Assembly: GCA_031398055.1 (NCBI GenBank)
Contig: JANNMS010000111.1
Span: forward strand, 23,410 to 87,409
Reading direction: 5' to 3'
Source of the DNA: M3007 sp031398055
GTDB taxonomy: Bacteria; Bacteroidota; Bacteroidia; Chitinophagales; Saprospiraceae
Length of the DNA stretch: 64,000 nucleotides
The notes beneath the pieces were generated by a model that saw only the letters and a program-made list of their open reading frames with translations, was not told the origin of the DNA and searched no databases. Shown here one piece after another: positions 51,564 to 60,222 of this stretch. Numbering within the stretch: the first letter of the stretch is position 1; each line of letters opens with the position of its first letter. Both the position numbers and the translations under genes were made by a program.

Positions 51564-52028
51564 TCAATTTCCCCAATCGGCTACCGAACCCATCAGCAAA
51601 CCTTTTGGAGCGAGTGCAATCACAATCATTAACAAGGCCAAACCAGTGAAAATAGCAAGTTTTTTGTGTTTTGAGGTGTCTTCGAGGGCTTTTTTGGAAG
51701 CCGACCTGCCGACGTGAATCAAAACAATGGCAATCAACATCATTGAAATGTGTTCGATTGCGAAATACCGGAGTGTCGAATCTTTCATCGCCGCCTTCAT
51801 GTTTGCGAACGCGGCAGTGGTGTAACCACTCGTAAACCAATATTGGATTCCCCCCAAAATCAACTGGACATCTGCCAAAATCAAAAGCACCAACGAAGCC
51901 GTGTCGTCCATTTTCGTGAACGGCGTGCGGCGCAACCAACCATTTAACGAGCGATAAAGCACGAAAAAAATGGCAATCAAAATAAAGTAGCGGTTGAAGG
52001 AGTGGAGTAAGTTAATAGTTGAGTGCAT
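51564..52028 (-). CDS. four-helix membrane protein of unknown function
   Basis: Integral membrane protein of 154 residues with four predicted helices (about 10-25, 43-62, 85-105 and 122-142). Histidines in LLHSFNRYFIL, IEHISMMLIAIVLIH lie in or near the membrane and could bind haem, as database entries of relatives called cytochrome b suggest; this is not established. The start is ATG 52028, with a TACCTTTG box at 52055-52062 just upstream. Confidence 0.8.
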   Translation of the reverse strand: MHSTINLLHSFNRYFILIAIFFVLYRSLNGWLRRTPFTKMDDTASLVLLILADVQLILGGIQYWFTSGYTTAAFANMKAAMKDSTLRYFAIEHISMMLIAIVLIHVGRSASKKALEDTSKHKKLAIFTGLALLMIVIALAPKGLLMGSVADWGN

Positions 52029-52054
52029 AATCGTTAGTTTTAAAAATTGGCTGG

Positions 52055-52062
52055 CAAAGGTA
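52055..52062 (-). promoter_or_regulatory. -7 box TACCTTTG for the four-helix membrane protein
   Basis: On the minus strand TACCTTTG, about 27 bases before the start codon. Confidence 0.5.
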
Positions 52063-52237
52063 TTTTTTGTTGATGAAAAAAAATTTTTTAAAAAATTTTC
52101 AAACTGGCGTGACCAAAAAAACCAACCGCCGTCTTGATATCGAAATTACGAAACAAGACAAAAGAACAAAAAACAAAACGTCGAATCACGACAAAATTTA
52201 AGGTAAGAAGATTGTTTTCATTTGGTTTTTTGGGGTT

Positions 52238-52274
52238 CCGTCGGGGGCGCAATGCTCACCGACGGTTTTTTTTG
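52238..52274 (+). terminator. orphan intrinsic terminator (attenuator or end of a small RNA)
   Basis: CCGTCGG (52238-52244) pairs with CCGACGG (52259-52265), followed by eight T. It has no coding gene before it, so it ends either a small RNA starting at about 52130-52200 or an attenuated leader of the glycosyltransferase gene. Just upstream is ATTTGGTTTTTTGGGGTT, similar to ATTTGGTTTTATTTGGTT before the hairpin at 3850. Confidence 0.7.
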
Positions 52275-52408
52275 TGCCAAAACTGAAATCCTCGCCACCC
52301 ACATTTTTACCGTTTTTTACCCATCTTTTTCCTTTTGTTTCCCCTTTTTTCAGACATTTGCCTGCCCCCGCTTTCAGACACTACCAAAAAACCTTATCTG
52401 AATTTTCT

Positions 52409-53446
52409 ATGAAAATTTTAATCGCGCACAATGCCAAAATCCCGGTTCATGCCTACGGCGGTTCCGAACGGATTGTTTGGTGGTTGGGAAAAGAACTTGC
52501 TGGGCTGGGGCATCGGGTCGTTTTTTTGGTCAAAAAAGGTTCGGAGTGCCCGTTTGCCGAAGTCATTTTTTGGGACGAAAAGAAACCGCTCGCCGCGCAA
52601 ATTCCCGCCGATGTTGACCTCGTCCATTTTCATTTTGAACCCGGCGAGGAAATCGAAAAACCGCACCTGATTACTTTTCATGAAAATGCCAAATCGGCCA
52701 AAACTTTCCATCCAAACACTGTTTTTCTTTCCAGAAACCACGCAAATCGGCACGGCGGTGAAGTTTTTGTGCACAACGGCCTCGATTTCAATGACTACGG
52801 AAAACCGTTTTTGGACAACAAAAGATTGTACCTCCATTTTTTGGGAAATGCCGCGTGGCGCGAAAAAAATGTGCGCGGCGCAATTGATATTGCCGGAAAA
52901 GCAGGGGTGAATTTGCACGTCATTGGTGGCACGCGGGTCAATTTTCGAGCCGGCCTGCGCATCACTTTGAGCCCAAATGTCCGGTTTCACGGCATGCTCG
53001 GCGGTGACGGACGGAACGCGGTTTTGAACAATTCGCGGGGTTTGGTTTACCCGGTTTTGTGGCACGAGCCGTTTGGTTTGGCCATCATTGAAAGCCTTTT
53101 TTACGGTTGCCCAGTTTTTGGAACGCCGCACGGTTCGTTGCCCGAATTGCTCGGTCGGCAGCCGCACCCGAACGGAAAAAAAGATTGGAATGGAAAAATT
53201 GATGCTTTTTACTCAGAGTTTGGCTGCCTTTCTGTGAAAAAATCTGAGTTGGTCGAGGCCGTGAAAAATACCCAAGATTTCAAGCGGCGGCGATGTCAAG
53301 AATATGTTGTAGAAAATTTTTCGGCCAGTCGGATGGCCGATGACTATATTTTATTGTACCAAAAAATTCTGTCAGGGCAGCAATTGCATGAAAATTCGCC
53401 GGTTTTGGAAGTTGTTCCAGCGAATGGCTTTTTGTCTTTTTCTTGA
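52409..53446 (+). CDS. glycosyltransferase family 4
   Basis: GT-B fold sugar transferase of 345 residues from ATG 52409 (MKILIAHNAKIPVHAYGGSE); the frame extends 45 codons upstream without a credible start. The N-terminal acceptor domain contains YGGSERIVWWLGKELAGLGH and the C-terminal donor domain shows WHEPFGLAIIESLFYGCPVF, the EX7E motif of GT4 enzymes. Likely forms a surface polysaccharide or glycolipid; donor unknown. Not in a cluster. Confidence 0.9.
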   Translation: MKILIAHNAKIPVHAYGGSERIVWWLGKELAGLGHRVVFLVKKGSECPFAEVIFWDEKKPLAAQIPADVDLVHFHFEPGEEIEKPHLITFHENAKSAKTFHPNTVFLSRNHANRHGGEVFVHNGLDFNDYGKPFLDNKRLYLHFLGNAAWREKNVRGAIDIAGKAGVNLHVIGGTRVNFRAGLRITLSPNVRFHGMLGGDGRNAVLNNSRGLVYPVLWHEPFGLAIIESLFYGCPVFGTPHGSLPELLGRQPHPNGKKDWNGKIDAFYSEFGCLSVKKSELVEAVKNTQDFKRRRCQEYVVENFSASRMADDYILLYQKILSGQQLHENSPVLEVVPANGFLSFS

Positions 53447-53463
53447 AAAAATTTTAAAAAAAC

Positions 53464-54057
53464 TCAATCAGGATAAGTCGCCACCAATTCTTTCAATTTT
53501 TCCAAAAACTTTTGCTTTACCGGTTCGCGCTGCATTTTGTTGGTTTCTGTAAAAAATTCGTGCTGCGAAAGAAAACTCACCTGCAAACGATTCCAAGTTT
53601 TTTCATCATTGAGCAAATTATAAGCCGCCAATTCTTCAAAAAGCGATGCCCCAATTTTGTAAAAATCTGGCCGACCGAGATAATCCAAATCGGCATCGCA
53701 AATAATTTCTTCCAAATGATTTTTCGGCGACTGCGGAATTTTGGTGGCCATAATCATCCCGCAAATCGTTTCAATTTCTTCCGGCGAGTAGCCAAAATTG
53801 GGCAATTCGGTGCGGGCAATTTCGCAACTTTCTGTTTCGTGGTTGGCGTGTTTGTTTTTTACAAAGCCGGCATCGTGGAAAAGGGCGGCCGTTTTGACCA
53901 GCGGCACTTTTTTGGCAGGGACGTTTTCTGAAACGCAAAGTTGAGTTGCCACCCGGAGCACATCCAACATGTGGTGCAAACCGTGATAATGCAAATCTGC
54001 GGAAAGTTCTTTCCGAAGTCTTTTGAGTATGGATTGTTTGGCTGCGCGATAATTCAT
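53464..54057 (-). CDS. HD-domain phosphohydrolase
   Basis: Metal-dependent hydrolase of 197 residues. Metal ligands in GLHHMLDVL, ALFHDAGF (HD pair), and the later CDADLDYLG Asp are present, with NHETESCEIA between. It resembles YfbR/HDIG-type nucleotide or cyclic-nucleotide hydrolases of unknown substrate. Convergent with the glycosyltransferase; 17-base gap. Confidence 0.88.
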   Translation of the reverse strand: MNYRAAKQSILKRLRKELSADLHYHGLHHMLDVLRVATQLCVSENVPAKKVPLVKTAALFHDAGFVKNKHANHETESCEIARTELPNFGYSPEEIETICGMIMATKIPQSPKNHLEEIICDADLDYLGRPDFYKIGASLFEELAAYNLLNDEKTWNRLQVSFLSQHEFFTETNKMQREPVKQKFLEKLKELVATYPD

Positions 54058-54302
54058 TTTAAGAAACCGGTTTTCCGGGAACGCTCAAAATTCGTACTTT
54101 TCTGGTAAATGCTTTATCAGAAATAAATAATTTGCCGCAAGGTCTAATTTTATGCCGATTTTTCGGGCAGATGTTTTTCAAAACCTTTTTTGACTTTTTG
54201 AAAAAACTGCGTCCGAACCCTCGTTTTGAAAATGAACGTTTTCAAAACACTTCAATTTCTTCTCAAACAATTTCAATTTTTAAACAAGTAAATATTTACA
54301 AA

Positions 54303-55010
54303 ATGGATTTAATGCAAATGTTGCAGGGACACCTCAACGATGACGTGATGAACCAAATTGGTGGCCAAATCGGTGCCGAACCTCAACAAACTGCCGCCGC
54401 TGCGAGCGGGATTTTTGCCTCGCTGCTCGGCGGCATGGCTCAAAATGCGGCCACTCCCGGCGGCCTTCAATCATTGATGGGTGCGCTCGACAGCGACCAC
54501 GACGGCAGTGTTTTGGACGATTTGATGGGGATGGTCAGCGGAAATGCCAGTACCGGAAGCCCTTCGGCTTTGAACGGCGCAGGGATTTTGGGGCATATTT
54601 TGGGCGGACAAAAAGAGCAGGTCGCGCAACAAGTCAGCCAATCTTCCGGCCTCGACATGGGTCAAGTGATGAAATTGATGCCAATCCTCGCCCCGATTTT
54701 GATGGGCGTTTTGGGAAAAGCAAAAAGTGGCGGGCAACTTGGTTTGGGCAATTTGGCAAGCATCCTGTTCGGTTCGGCTCAAAATGCTGGTCAACAATCG
54801 GGCATGGGCGATTTGCTCGGCTCGGTTTTGGGCGGCGTTTTTGGTGGTGGCCAACGGCAGCAACAAGCATCGCCGGACGGTGGTGATTTGCTCGGCAATA
54901 TTTTGGGCGGCGTTTTGGGCGGCCAACAACAACCGCAGCAACAACAACAATCCCCCGACGGCGGTGGGCTTTTTGGAAAAATTTTGGGCGGCGTTTTTGG
55001 AAAAAATTAA
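54303..55010 (+). CDS. DUF937 protein with Gly/Gln-rich C-terminus
   Basis: Protein of 235 residues from ATG 54303 (MDLMQMLQGHLNDDVMNQIG). The DUF937 core (about 1-165) is helical with LGGMAQNAATPGGLQSLMGA and MKLMPILAPILMGVLGKAKS. The rest is low-complexity Gly, Gln and Leu with four copies of an LGGVFGG-type unit (residues 185-235). Similar proteins occur in many bacteria, some as short glycine-zipper-like polypeptides; function unknown. A terminator hairpin is at 55053. Confidence 0.85.
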   Translation: MDLMQMLQGHLNDDVMNQIGGQIGAEPQQTAAAASGIFASLLGGMAQNAATPGGLQSLMGALDSDHDGSVLDDLMGMVSGNASTGSPSALNGAGILGHILGGQKEQVAQQVSQSSGLDMGQVMKLMPILAPILMGVLGKAKSGGQLGLGNLASILFGSAQNAGQQSGMGDLLGSVLGGVFGGGQRQQQASPDGGDLLGNILGGVLGGQQQPQQQQQSPDGGGLFGKILGGVFGKN

Positions 55011-55434
55011 TGTCCCATTCGTTTTTCAAATTAAGAAAAAGATAAAAAAAAAGACGGCTCGCCGAAAGGTGAGCCGTCAAATTTTACTTTAAAAAATTGG
55101 TGGTTGAACGAGAACAGCGCTTCAAAACAGCATAAAAAAATACTTTTCCTCAACTACTGCTTCCCGAAAACCCAGATTCGGGATGGCCTTCTGCCTGAAA
55201 ACGATTGATTATAAAAAGTCTCGGTTGGCCAAAAGCGATAGCCGCGAGGCACCACCACTGGCAAAACGGAAAACAGTCTTTTTGTGTGTAAGGAAAAGTA
55301 AAAGAATGATTACGGCTCGGCGCGAAAAGGAAAGAGGGGCGGCCAAGCATCAAAATATTAACAAGACAAAGGTAGAAAAAACTTTTACAAAAAGAATCAT
55401 GCCTGCAAAAAATTGATTTTCGAAGGATAAACAA
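55011..55434. other. 424-base gap with terminator and a possible minus-strand promoter
   Basis: Terminator at 55053-55078; a small hairpin TCCCGAA-N8-TTCGGGA at about 55164-55185; and on the minus strand a TACCTTTG box at 55367-55374 that points into this empty space, away from any gene. A frame on the minus strand (55150-55434) exists but looks non-coding. Possibly a small RNA; no further support. Confidence 0.5.
55053..55078 (+). terminator. terminator after DUF937 gene
   Basis: GACGGCTCGCC (55053-55063), loop GAAA, GGTGAGCCGTC (55068-55078); tetraloop hairpin with one G-U pair, A-run before it. Confidence 0.85.
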
Positions 55435-55797
55435 TCAATTTTCTGGCTCCTTTTGAAAAATCCGCCGCGCCAAATTCCCAGTCAAAGCACCCATTCCAGC
55501 CAGCAAACCACCCAAGATTCCCGTTGCCCAAAGCAAATTTGCAGTAGTAATTCCTTGCAGAAGGCTCCCCATTTTTCCGCCAAGATTCCCAGTATTCAAA
55601 TAATTGAAGTAAAAAGCCAAGATGCCCCACAACAAAGTTCCGGCTGCGAAACCCAATCCAAAAACTGCTTTTCGACTATTTTTAAATAAAAAACCAGCCA
55701 CAAAACCTGCCACTGCAAGCCACCACCACGCCATGCCGAACCACGACAGGCCGCCCAAAACCAAGATTGTCAAAGTAAATAATCCTAAATTTTTCAT
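55435..55797 (-). CDS. small membrane protein coupled to penicillin acylase gene
   Basis: Integral membrane protein of 120 residues with four hydrophobic helices and Gly-rich turns (MKNLGLFTLTILVLGGLSWF, VAGFVAGFLF, TLLWGILAFYFNYL, TGILGGLLAGMGALTGNLAR). No family recognised. The ATG overlaps the stop codon of the acylase gene (ATGA), so it is translationally coupled to it; its partner role is unknown. Confidence 0.8.
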   Translation of the reverse strand: MKNLGLFTLTILVLGGLSWFGMAWWWLAVAGFVAGFLFKNSRKAVFGLGFAAGTLLWGILAFYFNYLNTGNLGGKMGSLLQGITTANLLWATGILGGLLAGMGALTGNLARRIFQKEPEN

Positions 55798-58319
55798 TTT
55801 TTGCCGGGTGAAAAAGTTGATTTTTGAAGTGGAAATTTGAGTTCACCGGGGTTGCGGAGCAGTTGCAAATCGAAGTATTTTCCCTCGGCCCACGGTGCGA
55901 CGAGGTTATCGTAAAATGGGCTGCCGGGATTGCCCGATTGCCCGCCCGGATAAACGCCGACGGCTCGGACGGTATCGCCCAATTCGACAATCATTCGCCA
56001 CGACGGGCCGTGATTTGAACTGATTGCGTTCGGCGCGTTTCGGTGGCCGCTGGTTTGAATATCTGTTCTCGAAAAAGCGTCAATCCGAGCCAAGTGATTG
56101 ATTTTGAAGTGTTTATACTTTCCCCACTCCAATCCACCGAGCAAAGATTTTGCAATTTCCGGGGTCAATTTTTTAAAAGATTGGGTCACGACTTCTCGGG
56201 CAGTTTCTTTTTCCGGGGTGTTTTGAATATCAAAAAAACGGTTTTTCGGGTCGTGCTGCATCAAGTCAATCCATCGCCAAAAATCGGGGAAAAGTGCCGG
56301 TTTATCCGCCGCGTCGAGCGCGTACATTTCATCAAAAGTCAAATGATAACAACTGTCCGACCACATTTCAAAAACGGAAGGCAGGGTCATTTCTTTTTCA
56401 AATTTGAAATTCCAGCCGTGCAGTTCGTCCCACAATTTTTTCTCGGCACCATCGAGTTGCGCCGTGTCGGTCAATTTCAACATTACGGGCAGCGCGTCGG
56501 CAGCGAGCGAGTTGAAATTATCCAATTGGATACTTTTCATGCTGTCCACAGTTGCGGAATCCATCGCGGCGAGCCGGTTGAAAATTCGCCGATTTCGAGC
56601 ATCATCGAACGAACCCAAAAATTTGTACGGAAACGACGGCGGCACGGGATGTTGGTTTGCTGAAAAAACAAAGCCGCGACCGGGGTTATTGTATTTCGGA
56701 ACGCGGTCGGCGGGAATGAAACCCGGCCACGCATTTTCAGATTTGCTCCCATCTTGGATAAATCGCCCTGCCTCGTTTTTTCGCAACGGAAATCTACCCT
56801 GCACTTGAATCCCAATGTTGCCCTCGCGGTCGGCCATGACAAAATTTTGGGCAGGAGTGTCCCACGAATCAATATCTTTTTGGCCTTCTGCGACTGTTTT
56901 TGCAGTGTTTAATTTGTACAACGACATCATTTGGCTCTGATCGGGGGCGAGGTGCGATATCCAAAACATTGAACAATCTGCCAGCGGATGCCCAAGCTGA
57001 AAATCATAAGTCACTGGGCCCCAATCCGTGTATCGAACCGTGTCGAGCAAATCAGGTTGGTATTTTATCTTAATTGTCTCCAATTTCAACCGCACATTTT
57101 TGGTTTTTCCATCCAAATTATAAGCCGTCCGGTCGGCGTTTGCCCAAGAAATTTTGTACCAATCCAGCACATCTTCGCTGCCGTTGGTCACGCCCCACGC
57201 AAAATTTTCGTTGAAACCAATCACGATTCCTGGCACGCCCGGCAACGAAACGCCAAAGCAATTGACCTCCGGCGTGTGGATTTGAACGGCAAACCAAATC
57301 GAAGGCAAAGTCAAAGAAAGGTGCGGGTCGTTGGCCAAAAAAGCATGGCCGCTGGCCGATTTTTTGCCCGAAATTGCCCAATTGTTGCTACCATCGAAAG
57401 CGCGAAATGGGGATGGTGTTTTATTTTCAAAAGAAAAATCATTGCCAAATTTTGGAAAATCATTGGAAAGATTTCCTGGTTTTTCGGAAACAGCTGGTAG
57501 TTTTTTCACTTTTGGGGAGGGATTTTCTGTCGTGTTTTCAGTTTCGTTTCCAGTTTTCCAAGATTTCCATTGTCCAAAATCAGGGACAATCGGCTGATTT
57601 TTTGGGTTCCATTGCGGAAAAAGTGATTGAAATTCTCGTTCACCCAAAACATCTCGCATCGCCGTCGCATCGCCATCGTCGGAATATCCGCAAAGATTTC
57701 GAGCCATGCTTTCGACAACCAACGAGGTTTTCAAAGTTGTCCAAAGTTCGGGTTCGTAATTTAAAAGTTTAAATTCGATAGGCCGCTGCGCAATCGACAG
57801 TTGACTGATGTAGGCATTGACCCCGGCAGAATATGCATCGAGATGTTCGATGGTTTCGGGCGATTTTTTCCAACTTTCCAAATTGTTTTCCGCCGCCCAA
57901 ACCATGCCTTGCCGCCGGGTCAACCTATCAAATTCAACCGTTCGCTTTCCCATCACCTCGGAAAGTCGCCCGGACGCGCTCCGCGAAACCAAATCCATTT
58001 GCCAAAGTCGGTCGCGGGCGGTCACGAAACCCTGAACCATCATCGCGTCGGCCATATTTTGGGCAAAAATGTGCGGGATTTTTAAGTCATCATAAACCAC
58101 TTCGACGGGTGCTTTGAGTCCCGGCAAATCAAAATTTTCGGACAAACCAGACATGACCTTCGCAGGTTCGGCATTTCTCCAAAAACCCGAAAACGGGTTG
58201 AGCAAACGACCGAGCGGCGGCAAACTGACCTCGCCGAGCGGCACAGGTCGGTCAGCGAACCAAATCAAACTGACCGTCGCAGCCAACGAAAACAAAAAAA
58301 ACAAGATCTTTTTCAACAT
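55794..58319 (-). CDS. penicillin acylase family (Ntn-hydrolase) protein
   Basis: Periplasmic amidase of 841 residues. Signal or anchor helix (MLKKILFFLFSLAATVSLIW). The A-chain has FVTARDRLWQMDLVSRSASG; the new N-terminus of the B-chain is S311 in FDGSNNWAISGKKS, the autocatalytic nucleophile with the expected GSNNW context, and the linker before it (about residues 255-305) is charged. The oxyanion-type Asn in FVFSANQHPVPPSF and C-terminal NHGPSWRMIVEL are conserved. Substrates of relatives include acyl-homoserine lactones and beta-lactams; not predictable here. Confidence 0.93.
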   Translation of the reverse strand: MLKKILFFLFSLAATVSLIWFADRPVPLGEVSLPPLGRLLNPFSGFWRNAEPAKVMSGLSENFDLPGLKAPVEVVYDDLKIPHIFAQNMADAMMVQGFVTARDRLWQMDLVSRSASGRLSEVMGKRTVEFDRLTRRQGMVWAAENNLESWKKSPETIEHLDAYSAGVNAYISQLSIAQRPIEFKLLNYEPELWTTLKTSLVVESMARNLCGYSDDGDATAMRDVLGEREFQSLFPQWNPKNQPIVPDFGQWKSWKTGNETENTTENPSPKVKKLPAVSEKPGNLSNDFPKFGNDFSFENKTPSPFRAFDGSNNWAISGKKSASGHAFLANDPHLSLTLPSIWFAVQIHTPEVNCFGVSLPGVPGIVIGFNENFAWGVTNGSEDVLDWYKISWANADRTAYNLDGKTKNVRLKLETIKIKYQPDLLDTVRYTDWGPVTYDFQLGHPLADCSMFWISHLAPDQSQMMSLYKLNTAKTVAEGQKDIDSWDTPAQNFVMADREGNIGIQVQGRFPLRKNEAGRFIQDGSKSENAWPGFIPADRVPKYNNPGRGFVFSANQHPVPPSFPYKFLGSFDDARNRRIFNRLAAMDSATVDSMKSIQLDNFNSLAADALPVMLKLTDTAQLDGAEKKLWDELHGWNFKFEKEMTLPSVFEMWSDSCYHLTFDEMYALDAADKPALFPDFWRWIDLMQHDPKNRFFDIQNTPEKETAREVVTQSFKKLTPEIAKSLLGGLEWGKYKHFKINHLARIDAFSRTDIQTSGHRNAPNAISSNHGPSWRMIVELGDTVRAVGVYPGGQSGNPGSPFYDNLVAPWAEGKYFDLQLLRNPGELKFPLQKSTFSPGKK

Positions 58320-58748
58320 GACGTGGTGTTAAATTGAAGTGGGGCAGTTGATTTTTGAATTCAAAATATTCCGAGTTCAAGTAATTGAAAAGTCGAAATT
58401 TTTGAAAAATCAGGCGGGCGAAAATAACGTCAAGTGGAGAAGGTAATGACGAAAAAAGAGGCAATTCTTTGAAAATGATATGTTTTGGTCAAAATTCAAA
58501 AGTTAAAATTTTAGTTTTTGGGATTTGAACGCAAAAAAACGAGGCCATCAATTTTCCCAAATCACCAATTTTCAAAATATAAAAGCGGTGCACAAATCAA
58601 TTTTGCGGCAAATATTTCCCCTGTGGGTATCATGAAAACTTTTTGTTTTTAATTTCTAAAACTTGACTTTCTGGAAACCAAGTGGGTAATTTTATCGTTA
58701 AATAGTTGATAATCAATTTTTTAATCTTTTAATCACACCCATTCTTCG
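58320..58748. other. 429-base gap upstream of penicillin acylase gene
   Basis: AT-rich sequence without a supported gene or RNA. Neither strand shows a clear TAnnTTTG box close to the gene starts. I see nothing distinctive in it. Confidence 0.5.
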
Positions 58749-58940
58749 ATGACAAACCGCGTCCAAATATTCCGCCGACTCTGGCGCAAATCGCCAAAAC
58801 TTGCACTCGCATGGCTTCGCCGCAACACAGCAAAAACCGCAAAAAAACTTATCCCAACCGACGAGTGGAAAATTGATTGGTTGGGCGAGGAAATGCGGCC
58901 ATTCAACAGTTTGCAACGCCGCGAACAACAATCGGCCTGA
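58749..58940 (+). CDS. possible small basic protein
   Basis: Frame of 63 residues (MTNRVQIFRRLWRKSPKLAL ... QQSA), rich in Arg, Lys and Trp and with an A/G-rich codon pattern like the neighbours. The opposite frame is also open. No domain, no signal. It converges with lptB. I rate it as plausible but unproven. Confidence 0.4.
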   Translation: MTNRVQIFRRLWRKSPKLALAWLRRNTAKTAKKLIPTDEWKIDWLGEEMRPFNSLQRREQQSA

Positions 58941-58953
58941 ATTTTAAAAAAAT

Positions 58954-59694
58954 TCAGACTTCGATAATTTTTCTTTTGAACTCAAAATGTTTGCCGAGGT
59001 AAACACTTTGCACCATTTCGTCGGCTGCCAATTCTTCCGAAGTTCCCGCTTTCAAAATATTTCCATCCACCATCAAATAGGCTCGATCGGTAACCGATAA
59101 AGTCTCCTGCACGTTGTGGTCGGTGATCAAAATACCTATGTTTTTTGTTTTCAATTTCGCCACGATGTACTGAATATCTTCCACAGCAAGTGGGTCAATT
59201 CCGGCAAACGGTTCATCTAACAATATAAATTTAGGGTTCGTGGCCAAGGCTCTGGCAATTTCAGTGCGCCGCCGTTCGCCGCCGGAAAGGGTGTCGCCGT
59301 TGCTTTTTCGAACTTTTTCCAAGTGAAATTCATCAATCAACGACTCCAATTTCATTTCCTGCTCCATTTTGGAAAGGTCGGTCATTTCCAAAACCGCTTT
59401 GATGTTGTCCTCGACCGTCAATTTTCGAAAAACAGAAGGCTCTTGCGGCAAATATCCAATGCCTTTTTGCGCCCGGCGGTACATCGGCAAATCCGTGATT
59501 TCTTCCTCGCCCAAAAAAACGTGGCCCTCCGTCGGGCGGATAAATCCAACAACCATGTAAAAAGAAGTGGTTTTCCCTGCGCCGTTTGGTCCAAGCAAAC
59601 CTACAATTTCACCTTGTTTTACTTGAAAAGAAACGCCCCGGACGACCGTCCGTTTGCCATAGTTTTTTATCAAATTTTCTGCACGAAGTAGCAT
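58954..59694 (-). CDS. lptB: lipopolysaccharide export ATPase
   Basis: ATPase of the LptB2FG extractor that pulls lipopolysaccharide out of the inner membrane. It has 246 residues from ATG 59694 (MLLRAENLIKNYGKRTVVRG). Walker A GPNGAGKT (35-42), signature LSGGE (136-140), Walker B ILLDEPF (157-163), and H-loop ITDHNVQET are intact. LptB-specific marks include MYRRAQKGIGYLPQEPSVFR and MADEMVQSVYLGKHF-like tail (ELAADEMVQSVYLGKHFEFK). Other lpt genes are not in the window. The upstream hairpin 59719 ends the preceding gene. Confidence 0.95.
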   Translation of the reverse strand: MLLRAENLIKNYGKRTVVRGVSFQVKQGEIVGLLGPNGAGKTTSFYMVVGFIRPTEGHVFLGEEEITDLPMYRRAQKGIGYLPQEPSVFRKLTVEDNIKAVLEMTDLSKMEQEMKLESLIDEFHLEKVRKSNGDTLSGGERRRTEIARALATNPKFILLDEPFAGIDPLAVEDIQYIVAKLKTKNIGILITDHNVQETLSVTDRAYLMVDGNILKAGTSEELAADEMVQSVYLGKHFEFKRKIIEV

Positions 59695-59718
59695 TGTCCG
59701 GTGTTTTTGCATGAAAAA

Positions 59719-59744
59719 GGCATGGAAACTTAAATTTCCATGCC
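59719..59744 (-). terminator. terminator downstream of YqeY gene
   Basis: GGCATGGAAA (59719-59728) pairs with TTTCCATGCC (59735-59744), and on the minus strand a T-run follows. It separates the YqeY operon from lptB. Confidence 0.75.
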
Positions 59745-59763
59745 CCATATTTTCAATAAATTT

Positions 59764-60210
59764 TTAGTTCAACAATTTTTTTACAGCATCTGAAATGGCT
59801 CGGCCTTCGGCTTTTCCAGTTAATTTTTTTGAAGCCGCGCCCATCACTTTTCCCATGTCTTTTGCAGAAGTTGCGCCTGTTTCGGCAATAATTTCTTGCA
59901 AAATGGCTTCTAATTCCGCGCCTTCCAACATTGCTGGTAAATATTTTCGGATGACTTCAATTTCTTCTTCTTCTGTTTTTGCCAATTCCGGGCGGTTGTT
60001 TTTTGTGTAAATATCAAAAGATTCCTGCCGGGTTTTCAATAATTTTTGGAGCATTTGCACCTCGCGGGCTTCGTCAATTGCTTGCCCGGAGCCGTCCGTT
60101 TTTGCCAACAAAATCGCACTTTTGATTGCCCGGATGCCGCGCAAAGTGATTTCATCTTTGGCTTTCATTGCTGTGATTAAATCTTTTCCAATTTTTTCTT
60201 CGAGTGTCAT
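59764..60210 (-). CDS. YqeY/GatB-like domain protein
   Basis: Protein of 148 residues of the YqeY family, related to the C-terminal tRNA-binding domain of GatB amidotransferase. It has MTLEEKIGKDLITAMKAKDE, LKTRQESFDIYTKNNRPELA and the final GKVMGAASKKLTGKAEGRAI, family hallmarks. Role unknown, maybe tRNA-linked. 12 bases after the 465-residue gene. Confidence 0.92.
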   Translation of the reverse strand: MTLEEKIGKDLITAMKAKDEITLRGIRAIKSAILLAKTDGSGQAIDEAREVQMLQKLLKTRQESFDIYTKNNRPELAKTEEEEIEVIRKYLPAMLEGAELEAILQEIIAETGATSAKDMGKVMGAASKKLTGKAEGRAISDAVKKLLN

Positions 60211-60222
60211 TTGTAAATTTAT

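Larger units (their letters stand above)
52029..52408. other. 380-base divergent gap with orphan terminator
   Basis: No gene. The minus-strand promoter of the membrane protein is at 52055-52062. A plus-strand intrinsic terminator is at 52238-52274 although no plus-strand gene lies upstream; see the separate entry. The last 100 bases are pyrimidine-rich and precede the glycosyltransferase start. Confidence 0.6.

Noticed and set aside
51493..51939. Minus-strand frame of 148 codons overlapping the four-helix protein
   Set aside because: The frame at 51564-52028 has four clean membrane helices and its own promoter; this one is a shifted shadow.
55150..55434. Minus-strand frame of 94 codons in the gap after the DUF937 gene
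   Set aside because: Cys/Phe/Ser-rich composition unlike real genes here; no start context. Kept only as a note on the gap.
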